Positions 1-8,607 of a stretch of DNA of 64,000 bases are shown piece by piece; position 1 is the first letter of the stretch, and each line of letters begins with the position of its first letter. The notes beneath the pieces are model-generated. The model saw nothing but the letters and a program-made list of their open reading frames with translations. It had not been told where the DNA came from and did no database searches. Origin of the DNA: Lutibacter profundi. Lineage in GTDB: Bacteria > Bacteroidota > Bacteroidia > Flavobacteriales > Flavobacteriaceae. Location of the stretch: the NCBI RefSeq assembly GCF_001543325.1, contig NZ_CP013355.1, forward strand, positions 1,270,001 through 1,334,000, in the 5' to 3' direction. A program made the position numbers and the translations under genes.

Positions 1-239
1 TGATGAAATGGGCCACGCAACTCTTTTTTACCTCTTGGATAAAATTCAACTAATTCTTGAGGTGTAAAACATGCGTGTGTTACATTGCAACGTCCGCCAC
101 CACTTACTTTTAACTTTTGTAATACATTATTGCTTCCTTCTAAAATAGTAACTTCCATTTCTGGATTTAATTCTGCCGCGTTTATGGCAGCAAAAAAACC
201 TGCTGCTCCACCTCCAATTATGATTAATTTTTTCTTCAT
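1..239 (-). CDS. HI0933/BaiN-like flavoprotein, N-terminal part (cut by window edge)
   Basis: The reverse strand from the ATG at 239 encodes about 79 residues before the window ends. It opens MKKKLIIIGGGAAGFFAA, a Rossmann FAD-binding GxGxxG-type fold, and continues with LKVSGGGRCNVTH, a signature of the HI0933/YhiN family of NAD(P)/FAD-dependent oxidoreductases (often annotated aminoacetone oxidase or BaiN). Family members are about 400 residues, so roughly 80% lies outside the window. The ORF that can be read on the opposite strand here is a shadow. The flavoprotein call is secure; the substrate is not known for this family in Bacteroidota. Confidence 0.85.
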   Translation of the reverse strand, partial: MKKKLIIIGGGAAGFFAAINAAELNPEMEVTILEGSNNVLQKLKVSGGGRCNVTHACFTPQELVEFYPRGKKELRGPFH

Positions 240-296
240 ATTAACTAGGTATCCTTTTTCTATTGATAAAAAAGAAACAAAAAAATCTAGGTTTAC

Positions 297-360
297 GGTG
301 ATTGAGCGGAGCCGAAATCACTTTCTTAATAGTTTACGGCTTCGACTCCGCTCAGCCACC
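297..360. repeat. Paired inverted GAGCGGAG repeat (REP/BIME-like hairpin)
   Basis: Two oppositely oriented copies of a short element lie here. The first (298-321) is GTGATT-GAGCGGAGCCGA-AATCAC. The second (338-357) reads GGCTTCGACTCCGCTCAGCC. Each has self-complementary ends, and the whole 64 bp can fold into one long hairpin because GGTGATTGAGCGGAG pairs with CTCCGCTCAGCCACC at 13 of 15 positions. It lies between the start of the flavoprotein gene and the stop codon of the GHMP kinase gene. It is the same family as the copies at 1411, 1752 and 1814. Confidence 0.85.
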
Positions 361-363
361 AAA

Positions 364-1293
364 TTATAAAATTAATTCTTTATAAGGTATTACCGTATGA
401 AATCCTTTTTCATTAAAGTAATTGGTTGTATCTGTGTTACCTGTTGCCAAAATAAAATCACCTCCCCAAGCTCCCAAGCTTTTAGTTTGTCCAAAATAAT
501 CAGAAAATAATAATTCTTGAACAGTTTTTATTTGAATTGTTTTTGAAACAATTTGCTCATGTTCAATTAGTAGCTTTTCAAAATCTTTTAAGTTATTACA
601 AGCTACAAACTCTTGTGTTAAATTTGAAATCTGATTTATTTCTGAAGTTAAATTTCCTTTTAATTCATTAAATCGCTGAATACCTTCTCTACTATTTTGT
701 TTTTTATTTAAATACACAAAAAATAAGTTTTCTTTAAATGAAGGATTGAAATTCACTTTTTCTATAATTGGCTCAAATTCATTTTTAGCATATAAAATTG
801 GTGTATTATTTTGAGCACAAGCAATATCGTAACCACTTCCTCCAAAAGTTTTCTCTAATAACTCATAAGGATTAATTTTTGCCCAATTGGCAATATTATT
901 TAGTAAAGTTGAAGAGGTTCCCAATCCCCAATTATTAGGAAATGTTAGGTTTGTTTTCACTAAAAATCCTGTTGCTGACTTTAAAAAAGACGGATTTAAT
1001 TTTTGAGCTTCTTTTAAAATCTTAGCTAAATTCTCAGCTAATTTATCATTCCCTCCATCTTTTCCAGATTCAAAAGTAGCACTTGCTAAACGTAGTTTTG
1101 GTAAATCAAAAATAGCTTCAAGCCAACATTTACCTTCATTTGTAAAACTGTTCCAAATTAATTGAGGTTCATTAATTGGTTCAACCATTAAATCTTGACC
1201 ACAAGTTGTTGGAACAGCCAATGCTTTTGCGCCTTCCAATACAAAATATTCGCCTGTTAATAATAATTTTCCGTTGCTGTAAAATGCTTTCAT
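364..1293 (-). CDS. GYDIA-family GHMP kinase (probable mevalonate-pathway kinase)
   Basis: A 309-residue small-molecule kinase of the GHMP superfamily. Visible features are an N-terminal KLLLTGEYFVLEGAKALAVP substrate-binding segment, the ATP-binding glycine loop NWGLGTSSTL near residue 125, and the GGSGYDIACAQ motif near residue 150 that names the family. A C-terminal GGDFILATG completes the fold. It is on the same strand as HMG-CoA reductase (1828-3102), with only the GIY-YIG gene between them. That pairing supports a role in mevalonate or phosphomevalonate phosphorylation. The exact substrate cannot be told from sequence. The stop codon lies 4 bp from the paired repeat. Confidence 0.85.
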   Translation of the reverse strand: MKAFYSNGKLLLTGEYFVLEGAKALAVPTTCGQDLMVEPINEPQLIWNSFTNEGKCWLEAIFDLPKLRLASATFESGKDGGNDKLAENLAKILKEAQKLNPSFLKSATGFLVKTNLTFPNNWGLGTSSTLLNNIANWAKINPYELLEKTFGGSGYDIACAQNNTPILYAKNEFEPIIEKVNFNPSFKENLFFVYLNKKQNSREGIQRFNELKGNLTSEINQISNLTQEFVACNNLKDFEKLLIEHEQIVSKTIQIKTVQELLFSDYFGQTKSLGAWGGDFILATGNTDTTNYFNEKGFHTVIPYKELIL

Positions 1294-1402
1294 TAGTTAT
1301 TATCTATTCATTTGTGACAACCAATAGAATCAAAGCCAAAACCTTAAATAATTTCGATTCCGATCAATGACCATATCAAATTAATTCTATCCTTCATCTA
1401 TA

Positions 1403-1735
1403 TTATTCCGGTGACTGAGCGGAGTCGAAGTCATTATTATCTGAATGTGTTTCATTTTGACAAACAGCAAACTTCACTAAATCACTGTAATTATTTTTGA
1501 TTAATGCTTCTTTCTTATTCCTACTCCAACCTTGAACTTGTTTTTCTTTATAAAAAGCATCATCAATTCTTTGAAATTCTTCATAATACAACAATTTTAT
1601 AGGTAATCTTCTTGCTGTATAATTTGCTCCAACTCCATTTTGATGTTGTTGCAAACGTAATTCTAAATCTTGAGTACTCCCCGTATAATAAGTTCCATCT
1701 GAGCATTTCAATATGTACATAAAACCTTTTTTCAT
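1403..1735 (-). CDS. GIY-YIG nuclease family protein embedded in repeats
   Basis: A 110-residue single-domain GIY-YIG protein. The motif appears as MYILKCSDGTYYTGST at residues 6-21, followed by the HQNG...YTARR-P segment and YYEEF, and then FYKEKQVQGWSRNKKEALI, all standard for the UvrC-like GIY-YIG domain. Residues 102-110 (DFDSAQSPE) and the stop are encoded by a copy of the GAGCGGAGTCGAAG repeat, and two more copies lie just upstream of the start. Stand-alone GIY-YIG proteins of this size are common in Flavobacteriaceae but their role is uncertain. A relation to repeat spread is my inference. Confidence 0.9.
   Translation of the reverse strand: MKKGFMYILKCSDGTYYTGSTQDLELRLQQHQNGVGANYTARRLPIKLLYYEEFQRIDDAFYKEKQVQGWSRNKKEALIKNNYSDLVKFAVCQNETHSDNNDFDSAQSPE
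1411..1434. repeat. GAGCGGAGTCGAAG dispersed repeat, copy inside GIY-YIG gene
   Basis: GTGACTGAGCGGAGTCGAAG followed by TCAT, with near-complementary ends GTGACT/AGTCAT. It forms the last codons of the GIY-YIG gene (encoding FDSAQS on the reverse strand). Confidence 0.85.
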
Positions 1736-1751
1736 AGTTTTTTAATATATT

Positions 1752-1774
1752 GGCTTCGACTCCGCTCAGCCACC
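1752..1774. repeat. GAGCGGAGTCGAAG dispersed repeat, copy upstream of GIY-YIG
   Basis: GGCTTCGACTCCGCTCAGCC followed by ACC, in the opposite orientation to the 1411 copy. It lies 17 bp upstream of the GIY-YIG start codon, so the gene is bracketed by inverted copies of the repeat. Confidence 0.85.
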
Positions 1775-1813
1775 AGTTCACTTCAAAATTCAATTCCTTT
1801 TTAACATCGTTTT

Positions 1814-1836
1814 GGCTTCGACTCCGCTCAGCCGCC
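1814..1836. repeat. GAGCGGAGTCGAAG dispersed repeat supplying the HMGR stop codon
   Basis: GGCTTCGACTCCGCTCAGCC followed by GCC, a direct repeat of the 1752 copy. On the reverse strand its GGC GGC TGA provides the last two glycines and the stop codon of the HMG-CoA reductase gene. Confidence 0.85.
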
Positions 1837-3102
1837 AGTCAACTTATTATACGCTTCAACAACCGCATTATGTGTTACTGTTTTATTTTCAAAATAATTG
1901 ATTAAGAATGCTTTTTCTTCTTCGCTAGCACCTAATTGTTTAATAATATTTGTTAAGTGCATTTTCATATGTCCTTTTTGGATTCCTGTAGTGGTTAATG
2001 CTCTTAAAGCTGCAAAATTTTGTGCTAGTCCTGCTACAGCAATAATTTCCATTAATTCCTTTGCTGAAGGGTTTCCAAGTAATTCTAGCGCTAATTTTGA
2101 TAATGGATGTAATTTTGTTAATCCACCAACAGTTCCTAATGCTAAAGGAATTTCAATCCAAAATTTAAAAGTGCCATTTTCAATAGATGCATTGGTTAAA
2201 CTCTTATATTTTCCGCTTTTTGAAGCGTATGCATGAGCTCCGGCTTCAATAGCTCTAAAATCGTTTCCTGTTGCTAAAACCACGGCATCAACTCCATTCA
2301 TAATCCCTTTGTTATGCGTAACTGCTCTATGAGGTTCTGCATTTGCAATTTGTATTGCTTGGACAAATTTTTGAGATAATATCTCAGCATTTTCTGCATA
2401 TAAATCGTCAACCTTGCAACTAACCTCAGCACGGACCAAACATTCAGGAACGTAGTTAGATAAAATACTCATTACTATTTGAGTGTCCTCTTTTTTAAAT
2501 TCATTTGAAATAGCTTCTAAACATGAATTTATAAAATTTGCCCCCATACTATCAACCGTTTCAAAAGTAACATGTAATTGATAATAGTTTGCTAAATCTT
2601 CTGTTTTATCTCTCAATTCTATCTCTAAAATTCCTCCACCACGTTTACGCATATTTTTGGTAATTTCTTCAGTAACAGAAAATAATGCACTCTTTTTCGA
2701 AGAGAAATAATCATAAAGTTCCTGCTTATTACCTTCATACATAAAATGAACTTGTCCAATTTTGGTAGTTGAAATCACTTTTGCTTTAAATCCGTCACGT
2801 GTACTCCAAAACTTAGCAACCAATGAAGCTGCAGCTACTACCGAGCTTTCCTCTATAACCATTGGAATTGCATATATTTTTCCATTAATTACAAAATTAG
2901 GTGCTATAGCAAATGGCATATAAAAATTAGAAATGGTATTTTCTATAAAATCATCGTGTAAATTTTGTAATACTTCATTTGAGTTCCAATATTGCTTTAA
3001 AATTTCTTTATTTTTTTTAGCTTCATTAAAAAAATTTGAGGCTAACCAATCTATTTTTTCTAACTTACTTAATTTTGAAAATCCATTAACAGCTTTAGAC
3101 AT
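1828..3102 (-). CDS. Hydroxymethylglutaryl-CoA reductase (class II type)
   Basis: Catalyses the reduction of HMG-CoA to mevalonate, the committed step of mevalonate isoprenoid synthesis (class II enzymes can also run in reverse). The ATG at 3102 (MSKAVNGFSKL) is preferred over an upstream in-frame ATG at 3150: it gives the expected 424-residue length, and an A/G-rich AAGATAAGA sits before it. Motifs seen are ENGTFKFWIEIPLALGTVGG, the NADP/NAD-binding VDAVVLATGNDFRAIEAG, and the late GIQKGHMKMH with the catalytic histidine. The C-terminal Gly-Gly-stop comes from an inserted repeat. The nearby GHMP kinase supports a biosynthetic role. Confidence 0.95.
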   Translation of the reverse strand: MSKAVNGFSKLSKLEKIDWLASNFFNEAKKNKEILKQYWNSNEVLQNLHDDFIENTISNFYMPFAIAPNFVINGKIYAIPMVIEESSVVAAASLVAKFWSTRDGFKAKVISTTKIGQVHFMYEGNKQELYDYFSSKKSALFSVTEEITKNMRKRGGGILEIELRDKTEDLANYYQLHVTFETVDSMGANFINSCLEAISNEFKKEDTQIVMSILSNYVPECLVRAEVSCKVDDLYAENAEILSQKFVQAIQIANAEPHRAVTHNKGIMNGVDAVVLATGNDFRAIEAGAHAYASKSGKYKSLTNASIENGTFKFWIEIPLALGTVGGLTKLHPLSKLALELLGNPSAKELMEIIAVAGLAQNFAALRALTTTGIQKGHMKMHLTNIIKQLGASEEEKAFLINYFENKTVTHNAVVEAYNKLTGG

Positions 3103-3251
3103 TCTTATCTTATTATTTATATTTCGACAAAGATAAATTATTAAATACAAAAATAGATGAATAACATAAATGTCAATTTTTATGATATTTTTCAGGTCTG
3201 TTTTGCTAAATTTTTCTTAAACTTGGGGCTTATTTAAAGAAATCATAATTA

Positions 3252-5417
3252 ATGAAAAAAATATTTGTATTTTTTATAGCTATAACTTCCTTAGCAACTG
3301 CACAAAAACAACATATTACTTTAGAAGAAATTTGGAATGGCTCGTTTAGAACTGAACGTATGAATGAGTTAAACTCTATGAATGGTGATTTTTATACACT
3401 CTTGAATTTTAATAGAAAAACTAGAAGCACTTCAATAGACAAATATAGTTATGAAACTTTAGAAAAAGTAAGAACTATTGTTGATAGCAACGATTTAAAC
3501 AATTTAAAATATTTTGAAAATTATTCCTTCAACAACAATGAAACTAAATTAATTTTAGGTGTTGATATTGAACCTATTTACCGAAGATCAACTTTAGGAA
3601 TATTTTATGTTTACGATATTGCATCAAAATCTTTACAATTAATAGATAAAGATAAAATACAAGAACCTACATTTTCACCCGACAGTAAAAAAGTTGCTTA
3701 CGCAAAAAACAACAATCTTTTTATTAAAAATTTAGAAACTAATAAGGTTACTCAAATAACTTTTGATGGGTTAAAAAATAACATTATTAATGGTATTAGC
3801 GATTGGGTTTATGAAGAAGAATTTGAATTTGTCCGTGCTTTTAAATGGAGTAACGATAGCAAAAACATTGCATTTTTACGCTTTGATGAAACCGAAGTCC
3901 CAACATTTTCTATGGATATTTATGGCAATACATTATATCCTACTCAACAAGTTTTTAAATATCCTAAAGCAGGTGAAAATAATTCAGTAGTTACTTTAAA
4001 ATTATACAACACTACAACTGCCAAAACTACTAAAATTGATTTAGGTAATTATGAATATATTCCAAGGTTTACGTGGACGAATGATATCAATATTTTATGT
4101 GCTACAACTTTAAACCGACATCAAAATAATTTAAAATTGTATTTTATAAATACCGTTAATTTTTCATCAAAAGTGGTTTTCAATGAAACCGATAAAGCCT
4201 ATGTTGATGTTAATGATAATTTAACCTTTTTAAATGATAACAGTTTTATTTGGACTAGTGAAAAAGACGGATTTAATCATATTTACCACTATACTAAAAA
4301 TGGTAAATTAATAAACCAAGTTACCAACGGAAATTGGGAAGTAACTGATTTTTATGGAGTAAATGAAAAAACAAAAACTATTTTCTATCAATCTACTGAA
4401 GATGGTTCCATAAACAGAACTATTTATGCGATAAAGTTAAATGGTAAAAACAAAAAACGATTAACAAACCCTTCAGGTACAAATAGTGCATCTTTTAGTA
4501 AAAATTTTAACTTTTTTATCAATACTTTTTCCGATGCTAATACACCCCCAATTTATAACTTGTACAATGGAAGTGGAGAATTAATAAAAGAAGTTTTAAA
4601 TAACAACGCACTTTTAGAAAAATTAAGCACGTATAATTTAGCAAAAAAAGAATTCTTTACTTTAAAAACAGGAAATGGAGCATTTAATGCGTGGATGTTA
4701 AAGCCTTTAAATTTTGATGCAAATAAAGAATATCCTTTGTTTATGACTCAATATTCTGGTCCGGGCTCACAATCAGTTAGTAATAAATGGAATAGTGCAA
4801 ACGATTACTGGCACAAATTATTAGCCGAAAAAGGATATGTTATTGTTTGTGTGGATGGAAGAGGAACTGGATTTAAAGGTGCTAATTTTAAAAAAATCAC
4901 CTATAAAGAGTTAGGTAAATATGAAGTTTTAGATCAAATTGAAGCTGCAAAAGAATTAGGTAAATTGCCTTTTATTGATGCAAATGAAATTGGAATTTGG
5001 GGTTGGAGTTATGGTGGGTTTATGTCTTCAAACTGTTTGCTAAAGGGAAATGATGTTTTTAAAATGGCCATTGCTGTTGCTCCAGTTATTAGCTGGCGAT
5101 TTTACGATTCAATTTATACAGAACGATATATGCAAACACCTCAAGAAAACCCAAATGGCTATGATGAAAACTCACCATTAAATTACGTAAATCTACTGAA
5201 CGGTAATTTTTTATTAGTGCACGGAAGTGGTGATGATAATGTTCATTTTCAAAATTCTATGAGAATGTCAAATGCTTTAATTGAAGCTAACAAACCTTTT
5301 GATCAAGCTTTTTATCCAGATAGAACACATGGTATTTACAGAGGTAAAAATACAAGGCTTCATCTTTATAATAAAATGACTAAATTTATCGAGCAAAATT
5401 TAAAAAAAACTAAATAA
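3252..5417 (+). CDS. Secreted dipeptidyl peptidase IV-like S9 peptidase
   Basis: A 721-residue protein with a signal peptide (MKKIFVFFIAITSLATAQ), a DPP4-type eight-bladed propeller with the DWVYEEEFEF segment whose paired glutamates bind the substrate amino terminus, and a C-terminal alpha/beta hydrolase. The catalytic triad is readable: Ser586 in GWSYGG, Asp661 in HGSGDDNVHF and His693 in RTHGIYRG. The family releases X-Pro or X-Ala dipeptides from peptide amino termini in the periplasm. Only 15 bp separates it from a POT-family transporter and two further transporters follow, so products are probably imported at once. Confidence 0.95.
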   Translation: MKKIFVFFIAITSLATAQKQHITLEEIWNGSFRTERMNELNSMNGDFYTLLNFNRKTRSTSIDKYSYETLEKVRTIVDSNDLNNLKYFENYSFNNNETKLILGVDIEPIYRRSTLGIFYVYDIASKSLQLIDKDKIQEPTFSPDSKKVAYAKNNNLFIKNLETNKVTQITFDGLKNNIINGISDWVYEEEFEFVRAFKWSNDSKNIAFLRFDETEVPTFSMDIYGNTLYPTQQVFKYPKAGENNSVVTLKLYNTTTAKTTKIDLGNYEYIPRFTWTNDINILCATTLNRHQNNLKLYFINTVNFSSKVVFNETDKAYVDVNDNLTFLNDNSFIWTSEKDGFNHIYHYTKNGKLINQVTNGNWEVTDFYGVNEKTKTIFYQSTEDGSINRTIYAIKLNGKNKKRLTNPSGTNSASFSKNFNFFINTFSDANTPPIYNLYNGSGELIKEVLNNNALLEKLSTYNLAKKEFFTLKTGNGAFNAWMLKPLNFDANKEYPLFMTQYSGPGSQSVSNKWNSANDYWHKLLAEKGYVIVCVDGRGTGFKGANFKKITYKELGKYEVLDQIEAAKELGKLPFIDANEIGIWGWSYGGFMSSNCLLKGNDVFKMAIAVAPVISWRFYDSIYTERYMQTPQENPNGYDENSPLNYVNLLNGNFLLVHGSGDDNVHFQNSMRMSNALIEANKPFDQAFYPDRTHGIYRGKNTRLHLYNKMTKFIEQNLKKTK

Positions 5418-5432
5418 TTAACAAATTAGATT

Positions 5433-6926
5433 ATGAAAGAAATACCATTTAGAAAACATCATCCAAAAGGACTTTATACTTTATTTGCTACAGAAATGTG
5501 GGAACGGTTTAGTTACTATGGAATGCGAGCACTGCTAACCTTGTACTTAACTGCTGAATTAGTTAATGATGGTTTTGGCCTAGATAGAGAAGCTGCCCTA
5601 GAAATTTACGCAATATTTACAGGATTGGTATATTTAACTCCTATTTTAGGAGGCTGGGTTTCTGATAAATTATTAGGGCAACGTAAAACTGTTTATATTG
5701 GAGGTTTAGTAATGGCTGTTGGTCAATTCTTATTGGCATCTAGTTCTTTTTTAGACCACTCTCTTTCTCCTGATTCTAGAATATCTTTATTTAATTTTGG
5801 ATTGGGTGTTTTAATTATTGGTAATGGATTTTTTAAACCAAATATTTCTACTGTTGTTGGTGAATTTTACAATGATAATGATCCTATGAAAGATGCCGGA
5901 TTTAATATCTTCTATTTAGGTATTAACTTAGGTGCAATTTTAGGAACTTTTATTGCTGGTGGTTTAGGAGAAAGTGTTAATTGGGGCTACGGGTTTTTAG
6001 CCGCTGGTATTGGGATGCTTATTGGTGTACTTTGGTTAAACTGGAAAGAGACTACTCTAGAACATTACGGTTTACCTCCTAATAATAAAAATGGAAAAGT
6101 AAAACTTGATGGACAAGATTGGTCAACTATTATTATATACGTAGTTTCCTTAATTGCGGGTACATTAGGACTTATATTCTTATGGGGATTTTTACCTGAT
6201 GGTATTAAAACAGGAATTACTTATGTTGGCTTTGCAGCTATTTTTATTAGCTTATTTTATGTTATTTTCAAAGGAACCAATGGCGCTCACGAATGGAGCC
6301 GAATGGCTGTAATTATTGTTTTAGCTATTTTTAACATTGTATTTTGGGCTGGTTTTGAACAAGCTGGTGGAACTTTTAGTTTATTTGCAAAAGAAAATAC
6401 GGATAGAATAATGTTTGGCTGGGAAATGCCAGCAACTTGGTTTCAGAATGTAAATTCATTTGCCATCTTAATTTTTGCTTCCTTATTTTCAATAATGTGG
6501 ATATGGTTAGATAAAAAAGGGTGGAATCCTAGAACACCTATTAAATTTGCACTTGGTTTATTTTTAGGTGCTGCGGCTTTTTGGGTAATGACACAAGCTT
6601 CTAATGCTGCTGAAGGTGGTAATTTAGTATCTCCTTGGTGGTTGGTTTCAGTATATGTTCTACTAACTTTAGGTGAATTAATGTTATCTCCTATAGGTTT
6701 ATCAATGATTACTAAATTGGCACCAACAAAACTAGTTTCGGTTGTAATGGGATTATGGATGGCAAGTTTTGCTGCTGGTAATTATATGGCTGGTATGTTA
6801 GAAAGTATTTTACACAAATACGATTTTGAATTGTACCCGTTTATTACTATGGTAATGTTAGTCTCTGGGGTAGCATTATTAACTATATCTCCTTTACTTA
6901 ATAAAGCAATGAAAGGAATTCACTAA
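5433..6926 (+). CDS. POT/PTR2-family proton-coupled peptide transporter (first of three)
   Basis: A 497-residue, roughly 12-14 helix major-facilitator protein of the POT family. The signature EMWERFSYYGMRALL near residue 22 contains the E-x-x-E-R-F-x-Y-Y motif for proton-coupled di/tripeptide symport. GNGFFKPNISTVVGEFY and FWAGFEQAGGTFSLFA are further family segments. It lies 15 bp behind the dipeptidyl peptidase and ends at a strong terminator hairpin (6954-6990). This supports a two-gene unit in which extracellular dipeptides are released and imported. Substrate range is inferred from the family. Confidence 0.95.
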   Translation: MKEIPFRKHHPKGLYTLFATEMWERFSYYGMRALLTLYLTAELVNDGFGLDREAALEIYAIFTGLVYLTPILGGWVSDKLLGQRKTVYIGGLVMAVGQFLLASSSFLDHSLSPDSRISLFNFGLGVLIIGNGFFKPNISTVVGEFYNDNDPMKDAGFNIFYLGINLGAILGTFIAGGLGESVNWGYGFLAAGIGMLIGVLWLNWKETTLEHYGLPPNNKNGKVKLDGQDWSTIIIYVVSLIAGTLGLIFLWGFLPDGIKTGITYVGFAAIFISLFYVIFKGTNGAHEWSRMAVIIVLAIFNIVFWAGFEQAGGTFSLFAKENTDRIMFGWEMPATWFQNVNSFAILIFASLFSIMWIWLDKKGWNPRTPIKFALGLFLGAAAFWVMTQASNAAEGGNLVSPWWLVSVYVLLTLGELMLSPIGLSMITKLAPTKLVSVVMGLWMASFAAGNYMAGMLESILHKYDFELYPFITMVMLVSGVALLTISPLLNKAMKGIH

Positions 6927-6953
6927 TATGTTAAAAAATTAAGAATCATATAT

Positions 6954-6990
6954 AAAAAGCTCAAGTAATAATTATTACTTGAGCTTTTTT
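6954..6990 (+). terminator. Rho-independent terminator after the first POT gene
   Basis: AAAAAGCTCAAGTAATAATT followed by ATTACTTGAGCTTTTTT is a near-perfect stem with a T tract. It separates the DPP4/POT unit from the next gene. It also shows that the in-frame ATG at 6979 inside it is not the start of the following gene. Confidence 0.85.
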
Positions 6991-7008
6991 ATTTTAAAAC
7001 AAAAATTT

Positions 7009-8487
7009 ATGAGTACAGAAAACAAAGACCTAGGCTTTATTGGCCTTTTAAAATCATTCACACAACCTTTTTGGATTGCTAGTGTAATGGAACTATTTGA
7101 ACGTTGGGCATGGTATGGCTTATTTGCTGTTTTGGCTTTATACTTAACTGGGTCAACAGACGAAGGTGGGCTAGGATTTACACATATTGAAAGGGGTGAA
7201 ATAATGTCTTATGTAACTTTCATTCTGTATTTATTACCAATTATCACAGGTGCAATCTCAGATAAAATAGGTTACAAATTATCGCTAATAATTGCTTATT
7301 TATTACTTGGTTTTGGGTATTATTTTATGGGAGATGTTACATCATATACCGCTGTTTTTATCATGTTTCTAATCGTAGCAGTTGGTGCTGCTATGTTTAA
7401 ACCTGTTGCTTCAGCAATTGTTACTAAATCTACTGATAAACGTAATTCATCTTTTGGGTTTGGCGTTTTTTATATGATGGTAAATATTGGTGGGTTTTTT
7501 GGACCATTATTTTCTGGTAAATTAAGAGATGAATATGGTTGGAAAATTGTTTTTGTTATGGCTGCTTGTGCAATAGCTGTTAATTTACTTTTAGTATTAT
7601 TCTTTTTTAAAGAACCTAATAGAGAAAAAACAGAAGATTCTTTTGGGAGTACCATTAAAAAATCTTTAATAAACATCTTGGAAGCTCTTTCTGATATGAA
7701 ACTTACAATGCTTTTATTAATTATGGTAGGTTTTTGGTTAATGTTTAATCAACTTTTTTATACACTTCCTGTATTTATTGAAGAGTGGGTAAATACAAAA
7801 CCATTATATGAATCGTTACACAGTACATTACCTGGCATTGCTGATTTCTACAAAAACAAAGATGGAGGAATTAATCCTGAACAAATTGTTAATATGGATG
7901 CCTTTTTTATTGTTATACTACAAATGATAATTTCTACCATTATTCTTAAATGGAAACCTATTAGCGCTATGATGACTGGTATTACAATTGCAATTATAGG
8001 TATTGCGCTTTCCTTTTATACAGATAATATTTTCTACACAATAATTGGTATTTTAATTTTCGCTATTGGCGAAATGACATCCAATCCTAAATTTTCAGAT
8101 TATATTGCCAAAATTTCGCCAAAAGGTAAAGAAGCATTGTACATGGGAACTTATTTTTTACCAATTGCAGTAGCAAATTTCTTAACCAAATGGATTACGG
8201 GAGATTTATATGCAAATATGTCCGATAAGGTAATTATCGTTCGTGAAGAATTAGCTAAAAGAAGCATTGAATTACCTGAAATAACATTAGAATATACTAA
8301 AAATAATTTTTATACTGAAGCTGCCCAAAAATTACAAATGGGTGCAGATGAGATGACTACTTTTCTATGGAACACGTACCATCCTGGAAATATTTGGTAC
8401 GTTATTGCAGGTATAGGTTTACTTACCATTATTGGTCTTTTTATTTACAATGCCATAATTAATAAAAAAATAAAAATAGCTTCATAA
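7009..8487 (+). CDS. MFS transporter, POT-like divergent member (second of three)
   Basis: A 492-residue polytopic membrane protein starting at ATG 7009 (MSTENKDLGF). The longer frame to 6979 would start inside the terminator. MELFERWAWYGLFAVLALYL is a diverged form of the POT motif, with the ERF-x-YYG pattern changed to ERWAWYG. A later AVGAAMFKPVASAIV matches the FFKPN region. A hydrophilic loop of about 40 residues (YESLHSTLPGIADFYKNKDG) lies mid-protein. It is probably a peptide or related solute symporter, though substrate specificity may differ from the flanking POT genes. Confidence 0.85.
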   Translation: MSTENKDLGFIGLLKSFTQPFWIASVMELFERWAWYGLFAVLALYLTGSTDEGGLGFTHIERGEIMSYVTFILYLLPIITGAISDKIGYKLSLIIAYLLLGFGYYFMGDVTSYTAVFIMFLIVAVGAAMFKPVASAIVTKSTDKRNSSFGFGVFYMMVNIGGFFGPLFSGKLRDEYGWKIVFVMAACAIAVNLLLVLFFFKEPNREKTEDSFGSTIKKSLINILEALSDMKLTMLLLIMVGFWLMFNQLFYTLPVFIEEWVNTKPLYESLHSTLPGIADFYKNKDGGINPEQIVNMDAFFIVILQMIISTIILKWKPISAMMTGITIAIIGIALSFYTDNIFYTIIGILIFAIGEMTSNPKFSDYIAKISPKGKEALYMGTYFLPIAVANFLTKWITGDLYANMSDKVIIVREELAKRSIELPEITLEYTKNNFYTEAAQKLQMGADEMTTFLWNTYHPGNIWYVIAGIGLLTIIGLFIYNAIINKKIKIAS

Positions 8488-8499
8488 AAAAATGCCTCA

Positions 8500-8557
8500 T
8501 TGAGTGCAGTTGAAATGTATTTATTATTAACAAATTAGATTTTTTAACTCCGCTCAA
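8500..8557. repeat. Degenerate GAGCGGAG inverted repeat pair
   Basis: TTGAGTGCAGTT (8500-8511) is complementary at 10 of 12 positions to AACTCCGCTCAA (8546-8557). This looks like a decayed paired copy of the repeat seen at 297-360, and CCTCA/TGAGG extends the pairing on the outside. It fills the gap between the second and third transporter genes. Confidence 0.6.
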
Positions 8558-8607
8558 AATGACAGTTGAGGTCACATTTTCAATTTTTTAAACTAATTTA
8601 TAATTTA

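Noticed and set aside
6979-7008. Upstream ATG of the second transporter
   Set aside because: It lies inside the terminator hairpin.
8566-8607. Upstream ATG of the third POT gene
   Set aside because: It begins next to a repeat relic; ATG at 8608 gives the conserved start.
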